NCBI GenBank assembly: GCA_918797485.1
Contig: CAKKNE010000001.1
Coordinates: 1,736,001 to 1,800,000, forward strand
Source of the DNA: Pelagomonas calceolata
Lineage: Eukaryota; Sar; Pelagophyceae; Pelagomonadales; Pelagomonadaceae
Length of the DNA: 64,000 nucleotides
Direction: 5' to 3'
Under the pieces are notes generated by a model. That model ran no database searches. It was not told the origin of the DNA and worked only from the letters and a program-made list of their open reading frames with translations. Position 1 is the stretch's first letter. The number at the start of each line of letters is the position of its first letter. Position numbers and translations under genes: made by a program. Positions 28,422 to 38,192 of this stretch are shown one piece after another.

Positions 28422-28793
28422 GCCGGCGAATGCGGCGGCGCCGATTCTTGCGCGGGAGCGTTGCTGGCTGTTTCGGATGTCCTCGGCGACGTCGCGGTGG
28501 AGCGTTTAAACCCGTGGACCTTCCCGGCGGCGGGCGAGCTACGATGCTTGCTGCACGGTGCAGGATTCCGGGACGTCGTCGTGACTTCGTCCCCTCGCCC
28601 GGTGCAATGCACTGCTGTGGAATGGTATAGAACGTTCGGGAAAGTGTTCTTGGAATCGGTTCCCGTCGCAGACCGCGCCGCGTTCCTCGACGACTACCGC
28701 ACCGCGTGTGCCCACCGCCTCGGCGGGGAGAACCGCCTCGACTTCGTCCGCCTGCGCTGGCGCGCCGTCCGTCGCGACGACCGCTCAAGATAG
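28422..28793 (+). pseudogene. C-terminal fragment of a SAM-dependent methyltransferase
   Basis: 123 codons starting directly at the introner's acceptor: AGECGGADSCAGALLAVSD, then GELRCLLHGAGFRDVVVTSS and RTFGKVFLESVPVADRAAFL. The pattern (a helix, then GF..V at a strand, then a helical lid) is the end of a class I methyltransferase. The SAM-binding N-terminal half is absent upstream. The upstream RINGv frame does not join it in phase. It ends 39 bases from the convergent ubiquitin-like gene. Fragment call by pattern only. Confidence 0.5.
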
Positions 28794-28832
28794 ACTCATC
28801 GTCGCTCGCCAATAATTTCACAACCACAACTA

Positions 28833-29207
28833 TTACTCCCGCGCCCCATCGTCGCCGACGACTTCCGCCCCGTCTTGTAGAGGCGGCCCCGTCCTCGCGA
28901 GCTCGAACGGCTCCCGCCGCACGTCGGCCCGCAATGTGTCGCCCCGGCGCACGCCGTAGGCCGCCAACGGCGCTGAGCCGGGCCCGATCGCCTTCCCCTG
29001 GAAGTGGAACGCGACGGCGCGGTGCCGCGGCGGCAGCTGCGCGCCGGCCGCCGCCGCGAGCGCCGCGAAGCCACAGGTCGCGAGGTCCACGTCCACCTCG
29101 AAGGTCACGTCCTCGGTGCCGGGCACGAGGCCCGCCGCGCAGCCCTCGCGCTCGGCGTCCTCCCTTCGATTCGTCGCGCGGGCCCAGCAGAGGGCGATGC
29201 GCACCAT
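28833..29207 (-). CDS. ubiquitin-like domain protein, stand-alone paralogue of the ubiquitin-fusion tail
   Basis: 124 aa from the ATG at 29207. It aligns along its whole length with the C-terminal part of the neighbouring ubiquitin fusion: EGCAAGLVPGT vs [18 protein letters not shown] vs FQVDVDL; AFHFQGKAI vs [29 protein letters not shown] vs [20 protein letters not shown]; and both end DDGARE. The strand-helix-strand order with GK..L, TL/PL..YGV..GDT resembles the ubiquitin fold. There is no C-terminal Gly-Gly, so conjugation is unlikely. Function unknown. It lies downstream of the fusion gene in the same direction, with a dyad element between. Confidence 0.75.
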   Translation of the reverse strand: MVRIALCWARATNRREDAEREGCAAGLVPGTEDVTFEVDVDLATCGFAALAAAAGAQLPPRHRAVAFHFQGKAIGPGSAPLAAYGVRRGDTLRADVRREPFELARTGPPLQDGAEVVGDDGARE

Positions 29208-29413
29208 CCCGCCACACGTGCGAATGCGTTCGCGTCGGAGGCGTGCAGCAGTGCTTTTGCTGATTTGTGGCAGCAGCAAATGAGCGATCTAGGTCGCGGC
29301 TGTGGTCCGCACGGGTGATGCGCTGCCAAAAGAGGTACCCAGGAGGCGTCCACGACGTCGCGTTGCACCGCTAATCGACTGCTTGCCCCGCTGCGCAAGC
29401 AAATCAGCTGATT

Positions 29414-29436
29414 GCTAGTGTCTTACGGCCGCTAGC
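29414..29436 (+). promoter_or_regulatory. dyad promoter element, copy 5
   Basis: A 23-bp version: GCTAGTG half, TCTTACG centre, CCGCTAGC half. It lies in the 292-base gap upstream of the stand-alone ubiquitin-like gene (ATG 29207) and just past the end of the ubiquitin fusion gene, so it would serve the former only. Confidence 0.58.
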
Positions 29437-29499
29437 TCAAGTTCAACACGGTTGGACCCGTGAGGAAGAGAATGACACAGATTACGCGAGGAAAGACGC

Positions 29500-30405
<906 letters not shown>

Positions 30406-30507
30406 CTACCAAAGTCTTTGCACGGTGCGGGGCTGCGCGCGAGGCGTCGCGATCGATCGAGGCCTCCTGTCCCAAGCGACTACTTCTATTAAGAATACAA
30501 AACATAC

Positions 30508-31188
30508 TTAGTCCGCCAGCGGCGCGGACACGTCCGACGCGGGAAAGCTCGCCGCCGAGCAGAACAGGTCCGGCCACGCCTTATCCGAAGCGAGCAGCGT
30601 CTCCCGCTTCGTCATCGTCACGACGAGGCGCTTCTTCCGTATTTTCACCTTGGCGTCGTCCAGCGGGGACCGCAAATTCGTGAGCGCGAGGCGGTGGACA
30701 CACCCATCGTACCTCACGGATATGGTGAGCGCCGTGTCCGCCGGCCTCGCAACGGACACGTCGGCCTCCGAAATAGCACTATAGTCCCACGCGTCCTCGA
30801 TCGAGACCTTGACTGTTGATGGCGTGTCGGACCAGGCATAGCGCGTCACGCGCTTTATCGTCTCGCTGTGGATCACGGGAGCCGAAGCGATGGGCGCGCG
30901 CGGTTTATTAACTGCTGTCTGCGAATCCACGGCGACGGGCTTCTTCGTCGCGGAGTCGAGTTTGCGAGGGCCGTTCATGGCATAATCCGAAGCCTGCAGC
31001 CCGTCCGTATAGCCGCCCGTCAAGTTTTGATGACCATAATAATACCCGTTCTCGCCCTTCTTCTTGGAGCGGGCCCAGGGCGCGTCCTTCGGCTTCGGCT
31101 CGGGCTTTGCGCGGAAGACGAGGAACGTCGCGAGGCCGACGGCGGCCGACGCGAGCGCTACCCAGTCGCGGGTCTCCAGCTTTATCAT
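30508..31188 (-). CDS. membrane-anchored CS-domain (p23-like) protein
   Basis: 226 aa from the ATG at 31188. An N-terminal membrane helix (WVALASAAVGLATFLVF, residues 9-25) is followed by a Lys/Pro linker and a Tyr-rich segment (ENGYYYGHQNLTGGY). Residues about 115-220 carry a CS-type fold: KRVTRYAWSDTPSTVKVSIE, then CVHRLALTNLRSPLD and KIRKKRLVVTM, as in p23/SGT1/CacyBP proteins that work with Hsp90. A tail-out cochaperone at ER or plastid envelope is plausible, but the location is not shown. The CS call is moderate. Confidence 0.65.
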   Translation of the reverse strand: MIKLETRDWVALASAAVGLATFLVFRAKPEPKPKDAPWARSKKKGENGYYYGHQNLTGGYTDGLQASDYAMNGPRKLDSATKKPVAVDSQTAVNKPRAPIASAPVIHSETIKRVTRYAWSDTPSTVKVSIEDAWDYSAISEADVSVARPADTALTISVRYDGCVHRLALTNLRSPLDDAKVKIRKKRLVVTMTKRETLLASDKAWPDLFCSAASFPASDVSAPLAD

Positions 31189-31525
31189 TTGTATGCTACG
31201 CGACACCTCGAGGCGTGGCGATGCAGAGAGAGCAAGTGTTGGAGAGCGTCTGCCGCGCCTCGCTCGCCGTCCGACGCTGTCGCACGTCGAATCACTGCAG
31301 CGTCGCGACAAAGCAAAGCTCGGATACAGTTTTTGCGTGGCTAGGTGCTGTGGTTTTGGCGGCCAGCCCTTGCAAGCCTGCAGAGGCTGTGGGCTACTTG
31401 TTGCTGTTACGCACGCGACGCGCAGGGCAACCCAGCGCCGGATTTTGCTAGCGCTCCGTGACGCCTACTACTACGCAAGGACACCGTGCAACTTATAACT
31501 GCCGCGCGCACGCCGCTGCAACACA

Positions 31526-32173
31526 ATGAGGAGATCAAGGCAACGCTGCGCGGCCCTCGTCGTGATAACCTGCGCGAGCGCCTACCTCCAACCCAGATCA
31601 ACAAAAAGAACAACAGCACTGCACGCGAAAGAACCTTTACTGAGAATAGGTCATGGGTATGACATCCACCGCCTCGACACGCGAGAAGAGGCCGGCCAGC
31701 CCATCGTCATCGCGGGCGTGCGCTTTGATGGGAGCGAAGGACACGCCCCAGATTTCGAATTAGGCTGCGTGGCACATTCGGATGGAGACGTCATCTACCA
31801 TTCTGTCGTCGATGCCATCCTCGGAGCACTGACGATGCCCGACATCGGCTGCCTCTTTCCCGACAACGATCCCCGATTGAAGGGCGCCGATTCGTCGATC
31901 TTCATGGAGGAGGCCTACAAGCGCATGACCGATAGAGGGTATCGGCTGGGCAACTGCGACGTCACGCTAATCTGCCAAAAACCAAGAGTGAACGTGGATG
32001 CGGTGGGCGGCGGTTTAGTGAAGGAGAAGATGGTCGGGAACGTGGCGGAGTTGCTGCACACTGATGTTAGTATGGTCAACGTGAAGGCTCGAACGCACGA
32101 GAAAGTCGACTCCGTCGGCGAATGCCGGGCGATCGAGTGCCACGTCGTGCTCACGCTGGAGCGAGAGGACTAA
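31526..32173 (+). CDS. ispF: 2-C-methyl-D-erythritol 2,4-cyclodiphosphate synthase, plastid-targeted
   Basis: 215 aa. Converts CDP-methylerythritol 2-phosphate to the cyclic diphosphate with loss of CMP, in the plastid MEP pathway for isoprenoids. The leader has a signal-peptide core (ALVVITCASA) ending ASA-Y, the stramenopile site where an aromatic residue begins the transit peptide. Metal and active-site motifs are intact: RIGHGYDIHRL (Asp, His), VAHSDGDVIYHSVVDAILGA (His), PDIGCLFPDND and the C-terminal TEK-like block HEKVDSVGE. Single exon. The leader supports a secondary red plastid. Confidence 0.95.
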   Translation: MRRSRQRCAALVVITCASAYLQPRSTKRTTALHAKEPLLRIGHGYDIHRLDTREEAGQPIVIAGVRFDGSEGHAPDFELGCVAHSDGDVIYHSVVDAILGALTMPDIGCLFPDNDPRLKGADSSIFMEEAYKRMTDRGYRLGNCDVTLICQKPRVNVDAVGGGLVKEKMVGNVAELLHTDVSMVNVKARTHEKVDSVGECRAIECHVVLTLERED

Positions 32174-32302
32174 GTAGGTTACTCTAGTTTGTCAAACGGC
32201 GGCGTAGTGGTGGCGCACGCTGTCGCCGCCGCGCTCGCTCGCGAAAACCGAGTATTGACTGGCTCCAGGCTCCAGGTTACTCGGGAGGGGTAGGGGGAGT
32301 AC

Positions 32303-34009
32303 TCAGGAGCGGAACGGCCGCCGCATGACGGACGCCGGCCGCACTTTCGATAGCCTCCCAAGGACGTCCTCGAAGTCCGCGAAGGGGTCCTCTCTGATTG
32401 GAGATCTAGACCGGCTCCGCGCCACCTCCGGGATCGCGTACGGACTCAAATCGAGGTTGACGACCTCGATCGGCGTCGGTTCTAATGCCAAAGGCGCCTT
32501 CGCGCGCGGTTCCGGGATGACCTGGGGGTTTGGATTGCACGCCACGACCGTGCCGTCCTTCATTACTAATTTACAAGCGTCCTCGGGCGTGGCACATAAA
32601 ACCTCGAGCGCGTACGTGTTAAACCCATCCAGGTCTGGTCTTCTTTCACTTTGTAACAAGGCCACGCCCGTCTCCGCAGAGATCTGCCTTACGACTCTCT
32701 CTTCACTAACTTCACAGGGGCACTCCTTGACCAAAACCTGCCGTGACGTAATAGCTCGAGGACCTCTAGGAGCGTGAGCAAACCGCAGCGACCCACAAGG
32801 CCCCGTCTGGCAGTCCGCGTCCTTCATTTTCGCCCGTTGCGCGGCCTGGTAAGCCTTCAGCGCGTCCCGCACCTTCATGTCACTGTAAGAATCCGCATCC
32901 TCGACGGCGCCGGACATGGCTCTCGCGCGAGCTTGACAGGCCTCGAGCTGCCTCTTGACATCATTCAACTCCGCTGTGACGCGCGCGGTGTCGTCCTTCG
33001 CGCGCATGACCTCTTGCTTCGTCTCCCGAATGTTCCGATTCGCTTGCAACTGCTGCTGTCTGGCCTGCTCCTGGACCCTTTCGACCGGAGTCTTGGGGCG
33101 CGGCGACGCCGGCGCGAAGCTTGGCGTCGACCGCTGCACGTTGCTTGTCGACGGGCGCGCACCACCGCCGCTCGAGACACGCGCGGGACCACTCGAAGAG
33201 ACGCGCGGCACACCGCCGCCACCACCCGAGGAGACGCGCGCCGCCTTGCGCTGTCTTGATCCTAACGTGAAGGCGGCTCCTGACTCAGGATCGACGTGAA
33301 CGGTGTCAGACGCGGCCTGAGCCGAGCGAGAAGCGTAGGCCGCATCCAATTCGCGCGCTTGCGCCTGCAGCTCCAGATCATGTTGAGCTCTCGCTCTGGA
33401 AGCGGCATCTCGAGACAAGCGCTGGAAGTCCGCGAGGGCCTTCTCCGCCTTCTGGGCTCGGGTGTCGCCGCCGCGCTCCGCGTCCCGAATCGCCTTCTGG
33501 GCCTGCTCGAGCTGCTGCTTCATCCAGATGCGCTCCTCATGTAAAGCCGCGGGCGTGAGCGGTGTGAGTCCTAAGAAGCCCTGTTGGCCGTCCTCGCTCA
33601 ACCGGCCCGCGGCGTCCGACGAGGGTCCAAAATACTGGTCCCACTCCTTGCAGATCTTTTCTAACTCGAGTAATCTTCCAGCGTGTTGCGACTTGCCTTC
33701 GTTCAAGGAACAAGCGACCGCTCGCACTTCCCTCGCGAGGTCGTGGACGTAGCGCCCACAAGCCACTGGCGTCGTATACTTCCCCGACGCCTTCGCCTCG
33801 TAAAAGTCGCAGACCTTGATGAGGTCCACGACCTTCGCATCGCCTAGGTCGCCCTCCCTGAAGCTGATGCCACTCGCGACCGGTCTTGGCGCCTTGCGCG
33901 GATAATCCTGCTCGTACACGGCGATCGGCTCCCAGGCCTTCTTGTTGCGGCCGGCGGGGACCCAGGTCGGGCGGACGTTCTCGACGTCCCGCATCGGCGT
34001 TCTCGTCAT
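32303..34009 (-). CDS. coiled-coil protein with RRM-like C-terminal region, unknown function
   Basis: 568 aa from the ATG at 34009 (MTRTPMRDVENVRPTW). The N-terminal part (to about 170) has a compact region (VVDLIKVCDFYEAKASGKY). A long coiled coil follows (about 175-260), then a Ser/Gly-rich low-complexity stretch with repeats of RVSSGG, a second coiled coil (VERVQEQARQQQLQANRNIR), and a strand-rich segment (about 430-510; VLVKECPCEVSEERVVRQIS) that may be RRM-like. It ends in an Arg/Ser-rich tail (VARSRSRSPIR), which is common in splicing or nuclear proteins. Family unknown. Confidence 0.65.
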   Translation of the reverse strand: MTRTPMRDVENVRPTWVPAGRNKKAWEPIAVYEQDYPRKAPRPVASGISFREGDLGDAKVVDLIKVCDFYEAKASGKYTTPVACGRYVHDLAREVRAVACSLNEGKSQHAGRLLELEKICKEWDQYFGPSSDAAGRLSEDGQQGFLGLTPLTPAALHEERIWMKQQLEQAQKAIRDAERGGDTRAQKAEKALADFQRLSRDAASRARAQHDLELQAQARELDAAYASRSAQAASDTVHVDPESGAAFTLGSRQRKAARVSSGGGGGVPRVSSSGPARVSSGGGARPSTSNVQRSTPSFAPASPRPKTPVERVQEQARQQQLQANRNIRETKQEVMRAKDDTARVTAELNDVKRQLEACQARARAMSGAVEDADSYSDMKVRDALKAYQAAQRAKMKDADCQTGPCGSLRFAHAPRGPRAITSRQVLVKECPCEVSEERVVRQISAETGVALLQSERRPDLDGFNTYALEVLCATPEDACKLVMKDGTVVACNPNPQVIPEPRAKAPLALEPTPIEVVNLDLSPYAIPEVARSRSRSPIREDPFADFEDVLGRLSKVRPASVMRRPFRS

Positions 34010-34237
34010 GATGTGCTGTCGCGGTCGCGTTTGCGCGTGCAACCGAGCACAGGCTGCAGTTGTCCCTTTGTTTGAATCGTGCGCGGCGGCGCGCGTCGAG
34101 GCAAAGCTTGGTGCGCACGAGTGGGGCTGTGGGTCTTCGCTCCGCCGGTCACCTTGGCCTGGGCACGGTTATACGCGCAGCACGCAGCGTTTTAAGGCCG
34201 GCAGGTGAGATGCCAAAGTTAAAACAGGTTTCAAGGA

Positions 34238-34261
34238 GCTAGCAAGTTTAACCGGCATAGC
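34238..34261 (-). promoter_or_regulatory. possible degenerate dyad element
   Basis: GCTAGCAAG at the left and GGCATAGC at the right, with a divergent centre. It lies in the 495-base divergent region between the coiled-coil gene (ATG 34009) and the deaminase gene (ATG 34505), which otherwise shows nothing. Weaker than the eleven clear copies. Confidence 0.25.
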
Positions 34262-34504
34262 AAGCGTCCTCTGTGCTCGATAGACGTCTATTGTGCCCTC
34301 AGATCGCAGCGAGACGCTTTCGTGCGGTGAAGCCAGAGGTAGAGGCACTAGCTTTTGAGAGGCAAAGTGCAGTTTTGAGGCTCTTGCAACACGGCATTTG
34401 TGGAGCAGAGCCGGCCATACGCTTCTGGAACAGCGGTGCACGCAGCCGCAGGCAAAAACCGGCAGAGATAGAGGCAATCAAGCACCGCTGCAGGCTGCAC
34501 ACGC

Positions 34505-35107
34505 ATGCGCCGCCGTCGCGCAGCGCTCGCAGCGCTTGCCGTAACTCATGCGCTGCAGTCAACGCCGCACCGCCTGCCACCGCTGGCGGCCAGTTCTCTC
34601 GCCTTGGATGAAGCGACAACACTGCCGTTCGGACCGGCGCGAGACGCTGCCGCCATGGCGATAGCCTTGGACGAAGCCCGCGCCGCCGCGTCAAGGGGCG
34701 AGGTGCCAGTGGGAGCTGTAGTTGTAGACGACACAACCGGCACCATCATCGCCCGCGCGGGCAACGCCGTCGAGGCGAGCCACGACGCCACGGCCCACGC
34801 CGAGCTAAGGGCTATGAGAGCTGCGGCCCAATTTGTAGAAAATTGGCGCCTCCAGGACGCCACGCTCTACTGCACGCTCGAGCCCTGCGTCGTGTGCCTG
34901 GGCGCGGCCTACGCGTTCCGCATTCCTTCTGTTGTGTACGGCGCGCCGGACCATAGGATGGGCGCGGCCGGGTCCTGGCTCGACCTGCCGTCCGAAACGC
35001 ACCCGTTCCATTCATTGAATATTCGCGGCGGCGTGCGCGCGGACGAGTCCGCCCAATTGTTGAAGGACTTCTTCCGGGACCGGCGGAAAGCGGGCCCCCG
35101 TATGTAA
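34505..35107 (+). CDS. TadA/ADAT-type tRNA adenosine deaminase, organelle-type leader
   Basis: 200 aa. Converts wobble adenosine to inosine in tRNA. The zinc site is complete: HAELRAM (His, catalytic Glu) and TLEPCVVCLGAAY (PCxxC). The fold start MAIALDEARAAASRGEVPVGAVVVDD is typical TadA. About 45 N-terminal residues precede the domain, hydrophobic then Ser/Pro-rich, suggesting plastid or mitochondrial import, where tRNA-Arg(ACG) needs this change. It ends 12 bases from the convergent UBA gene. Confidence 0.88.
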   Translation: MRRRRAALAALAVTHALQSTPHRLPPLAASSLALDEATTLPFGPARDAAAMAIALDEARAAASRGEVPVGAVVVDDTTGTIIARAGNAVEASHDATAHAELRAMRAAAQFVENWRLQDATLYCTLEPCVVCLGAAYAFRIPSVVYGAPDHRMGAAGSWLDLPSETHPFHSLNIRGGVRADESAQLLKDFFRDRRKAGPRM

Positions 35108-35119
35108 TTACAGTGTGTG

Positions 35120-35908
35120 TTATTGGGACTGCATCATCGCCGCCGCGACCTCCACGTCGCCGCCCGCCGCCTCCAACCAGAAGCGGCAGGACTCCTCGGA
35201 CTTGCCCATGCGCGTCGCGAGCGTGCGGACCTTCGGCGTCAGGCCCGCGGGGGCCGGCGGCGGCTGGTCCTGCGCCCTCAACCGCCGCGCGAAGGACGCG
35301 TCCCGCGCGAGCCGCTCTCTCCTTTCCCTGTCGAGGCGCTCCCGCTCGGCGTCGGCCGCGAGCTGCTCCTCCTTGAGCCGTCTTGCAAAACTCGCGTCCC
35401 TTCGTAACCGTTCGGCCCGCTCGCGCGCGTCCGCCGCGTCGGCGATCGCCCGCAGCCGGTCCGCCTCGGCCTTGCGCGCGGCTGCCTCGGCTTGGCGCTG
35501 GCGCTCCACGGCCTCACGCTCCGCGGCGGCCTGGCGCTCCGCGGCCTGACGCTCCGCGGCCGCCTGGCGTTCCGCAGCCGCGCGCCGCTCCCGTTCCATT
35601 CGTTCCTCCTCGGCGCGCTCGCGCGCGTCGGCCCGCGCCGCCGCGGCCTCGCGCTCCGCCGCCGCGGCCTGTCGCAGCCGCGCGATCTCCGCATCTACAA
35701 AAGCGTCCTCGCCGTCCATCGTATTTGTTTCCGCGTTCGCGATGAGCGCGCGCGCAGTGTCCGCCGCGTCAGCTAGCTCCGGCGGCACGCGGGCGCACGT
35801 CAATCGAAACTCCGCCGCGCGGTCGACGACGTCCTCGTAGTTGGGTCTCAGGAGCGCGCCGTCGTCCTGGTCCCGCGGCAGGGCGCCTGCCAAGGGCTGC
35901 ATGTCCAT
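35120..35908 (-). CDS. coiled-coil protein with C-terminal UBA domain
   Basis: 262 aa. Residues about 75-205 form an almost unbroken Arg/Glu/Ala coiled coil (EREAAAARADARERAEEERM) with an internal duplication DASFARRLKEEQ / DASFARRLRAQD. Residues about 220-262 (RTLATRMGKSEESCRFWLEA, GGDVEVAAAMM) are a UBA-like three-helix domain that binds ubiquitin. Likely an adaptor in ubiquitin signalling; inference. A dyad element lies 84 bases upstream of the ATG. Confidence 0.68.
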   Translation of the reverse strand: MDMQPLAGALPRDQDDGALLRPNYEDVVDRAAEFRLTCARVPPELADAADTARALIANAETNTMDGEDAFVDAEIARLRQAAAAEREAAAARADARERAEEERMERERRAAAERQAAAERQAAERQAAAEREAVERQRQAEAAARKAEADRLRAIADAADARERAERLRRDASFARRLKEEQLAADAERERLDRERRERLARDASFARRLRAQDQPPPAPAGLTPKVRTLATRMGKSEESCRFWLEAAGGDVEVAAAMMQSQ

Positions 35909-35991
35909 TTTGTAGGTGTGTCGCTTTATGTATGGCAGCTATAATCGATCCCAGCCGTGGTTCAGCGCAAAATAAAGTGCTCCAAAACTAA

Positions 35992-36016
35992 CCTAGCGGC
36001 ATGTAAAGACACTAGC
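35992..36016 (-). promoter_or_regulatory. dyad promoter element, copy 6
   Basis: Reverse-oriented: CCTAGCGG half, CATGTAAAGA centre, CACTAGC half. It is 84 bases upstream of the UBA gene (ATG 35908). Confidence 0.55.
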
Positions 36017-37600
36017 AAGCAAACTCGGAACGGAGCATGCAGTCGTTTGAGTATCCTTCGGTTCGCTAATGGGCCAAAGAGATCAATGGGACACGTACTG
36101 GGGGCCAAAAATAGTTTCGCGGCGCGGAGGCGGACGAGGCCACAGGGCGGCCGCGCCGGCTTAATCCTGTCAATCCCTGCCCAAGAGGTCTCCCTGGGGC
36201 CGCCTAGGGTCGGTACTATACACGTGCACGCGCCTACGCCGCATGCGCCGCCGCTGCAATCATTTTTGGTCGATTTCTCTCAGCAGACAAAGGAGTTTTA
36301 GCAATAAAAGGCCAAGGTTTGCTTCCAGGGCTCTCGGGGAGCACTAGACTGCCGCATCGATGGCGTATGCGGTACAGGCGCTTACCCACAACCAGACCTA
36401 CCCCGAGAGACCTCCAGGAGCCGATCTGCCCCGAAAAAAGCGCGTAATTTGGACCCGATGGCGCCCCGTCCCCGGCAAAAACGTCAATTACCCGAGAGCC
36501 CCCAGGAATCGTAATAGCGGTCTCGTTGGACCCCATGCTACCCCACCGATAGTCAACTACGAGTATATGACCTCTACACGCCGAGAAGGGTACTTTGGGC
36601 TGCCCACGCTCGGGACGTGAACATCTTGATCTGGACCTCGCACAAGTCGGTCGATCATGGAACAAATGATCGCATTATGGTCCATGGTGATGGTACACGC
36701 GCTGATGGTCGCAGGTCCGGGTCTGGAGCCAAATGTAGCCAGATCGTGGGCTCGCGAGACCGACGACCCGCGCCGAGCATCTTTGGGTCTCGGAGCAATG
36801 TAGTACACAATCAAGCCAGTTATCTGGCCCATCCAACTACTAAAGCGCCTGAAACGCAAATTTATTGTATGAACCACGGGTCTGGGGCCAATTCAGTGCC
36901 CCGCGTACGTACCGTCGTCCGCGGAGAACGGGCAAGTCGGTCGATCGTGAATAGAACAACGGCGTTATGGTCCACCTGGGTAGTGTCGTCGCTGATACTC
37001 GCGGCTTCAGGAGTTAAGGCATTTTTTATGTAAACGCGGGGGCGCGGAAATGCCGATTCGCGCGGCTCTAACGGAGCATCTAAAATATCTCAGTAGCCGC
37101 TGATCCGGCCTAAATGGAACCTAACCCCAACAAACGGAAGGAAACGAACATAAACGCGAGAGTTGTCTAGTAGAATTCTTCTCCCGCCCTCCGAGCGCGG
37201 GCCGTCGGCTCCGGTTCCGTCGAACTTGTATGAAAACTGGGCTGGAGTTGATATAATGTACCAACCGGACGGTAGAAGGCACCATCAATCGCTGGTGTAT
37301 TTTGGCGAGCCGGAAGACTCATCCGCGAATGTCGCAGACGGTGCCTTCCGGGAGGCGCGAGGGTATGTTCCCGAGCCGCTACTCTGGAATATTTGGTCTC
37401 GGCGAACGACTAGGATGTATTCTGAATTTCGGTCATTCTTTTGACGCTATCGGGGCGTATCTTTGAATTTGCTAGAGACCTTGTACGCTAGGTATTATCC
37501 TTACTCTGCAGTGCAGTGCTGCCGGCTGTAGAGCTGCCGCTACAGCGCGTTTCGTCGTGCCATCGATCACTGGACTCCAGCTGCAATAGCGCCGAGCAGC
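36017..37600. other. gene-poor, lower-GC island
   Basis: About 1.6 kb with visibly lower GC than its surroundings and no open frame I can support. Short frames at 36360-36620, 36617-37033 and 37163-37444 on the plus strand and 36234-36665 on the minus strand show no known motif. It contains an imperfect direct repeat and could be a decayed insertion of unknown kind, or simply old intergenic DNA. No terminal repeats or coding motifs of a transposon are visible. Confidence 0.55.
36640..37015 (+). repeat. imperfect direct repeat, two units about 290 bases apart
   Basis: Unit 1 (from about 36642) has CAAGTCGGTCGATC, TTATGGTCCA and CGCTGAT in order. Unit 2 (from about 36930) has the same three blocks in the same order with other bases between. 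The units are about 80 bases long and clearly diverged. Confidence 0.6.
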
Positions 37601-37954
37601 ATGGGCGCCGCTGGCAGCCATCCCGAGGACGAGCGCAAAATCGCAAACATCGTCGAGAAACTGCGCGCCGACGGCGCCGAGGCGGATTTCCGCTCGGCCG
37701 AGGACGCGGAGCGCGCCGTCGCGAGCGCCGCGGCGGCCGACGCGCGGCGCGCCAAAAAGCCGGCGCGGCGGACGCCGGCGCGTCGGGGGCCCGCGACACC
37801 ACCTCCCACGAAACGCGTCAAGGTCAAGCGCGAGGGCGAGCCGCGCCGCAGCGTTCGACAGGTCGCCACGCCGCGCACGTACAACGAGCGCCACCTCGAG
37901 GCGGCGGCGTGGGCGGGCCGGGGCACGCGCGACGACCCGTTCGTCGCCGCCTGA
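37601..37954 (+). CDS. small basic protein, possibly myristoylated
   Basis: 117 aa. The start MGAAGSHPEDE fits an N-myristoylation signal. The first 50 residues are helical and acidic (ERKIANIVEKLRADGAEADF), the middle is a Lys/Arg/Pro block (AKKPARRTPARRGPATPPP) that could enter the nucleus or bind nucleic acid, and the end has TYNERHLEAAAWAGRGTRDD. No family recognised. Confidence 0.45.
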   Translation: MGAAGSHPEDERKIANIVEKLRADGAEADFRSAEDAERAVASAAAADARRAKKPARRTPARRGPATPPPTKRVKVKREGEPRRSVRQVATPRTYNERHLEAAAWAGRGTRDDPFVAA

Positions 37955-38140
37955 GACGTTGTGTTTGTGCGAACGCGCCCGGTCACGCAGCTCCGTGGCT
38001 AGGCGGCCTAGCTCTAAGCAAAGCAAAAAAGGAAATTTGGGGCGTACCAAAACGGGTGGGCCCGGGGGGAGCGGGAGGGGTACGGGGGACCCCGCGACGT
38101 AACTAGCCTGAGCCTGAGCATCCCGCGCCGGACCGCCTCA

Positions 38141-38157
38141 GACGCCATCGACGCGAC
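38141..38157 (+). repeat. isolated introner core sequence, intergenic
   Basis: GACGCCATCGACGCGAC, identical to the first tandem unit in the topoisomerase intron. It lies 36 bases from the end of the RanGAP gene, in the convergent gap. Possibly an insertion remnant or a 3'-UTR intron. Confidence 0.35.
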
Positions 38158-38192
38158 TCAGTAAAATAACTTAAACGTCCCCACCACCACTA

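Noticed and set aside
36234-36665. Minus-strand open frame in the low-GC island as a gene
   Set aside because: No domain or leader; its weaker bias reflects local composition, and several overlapping frames of similar size exist.
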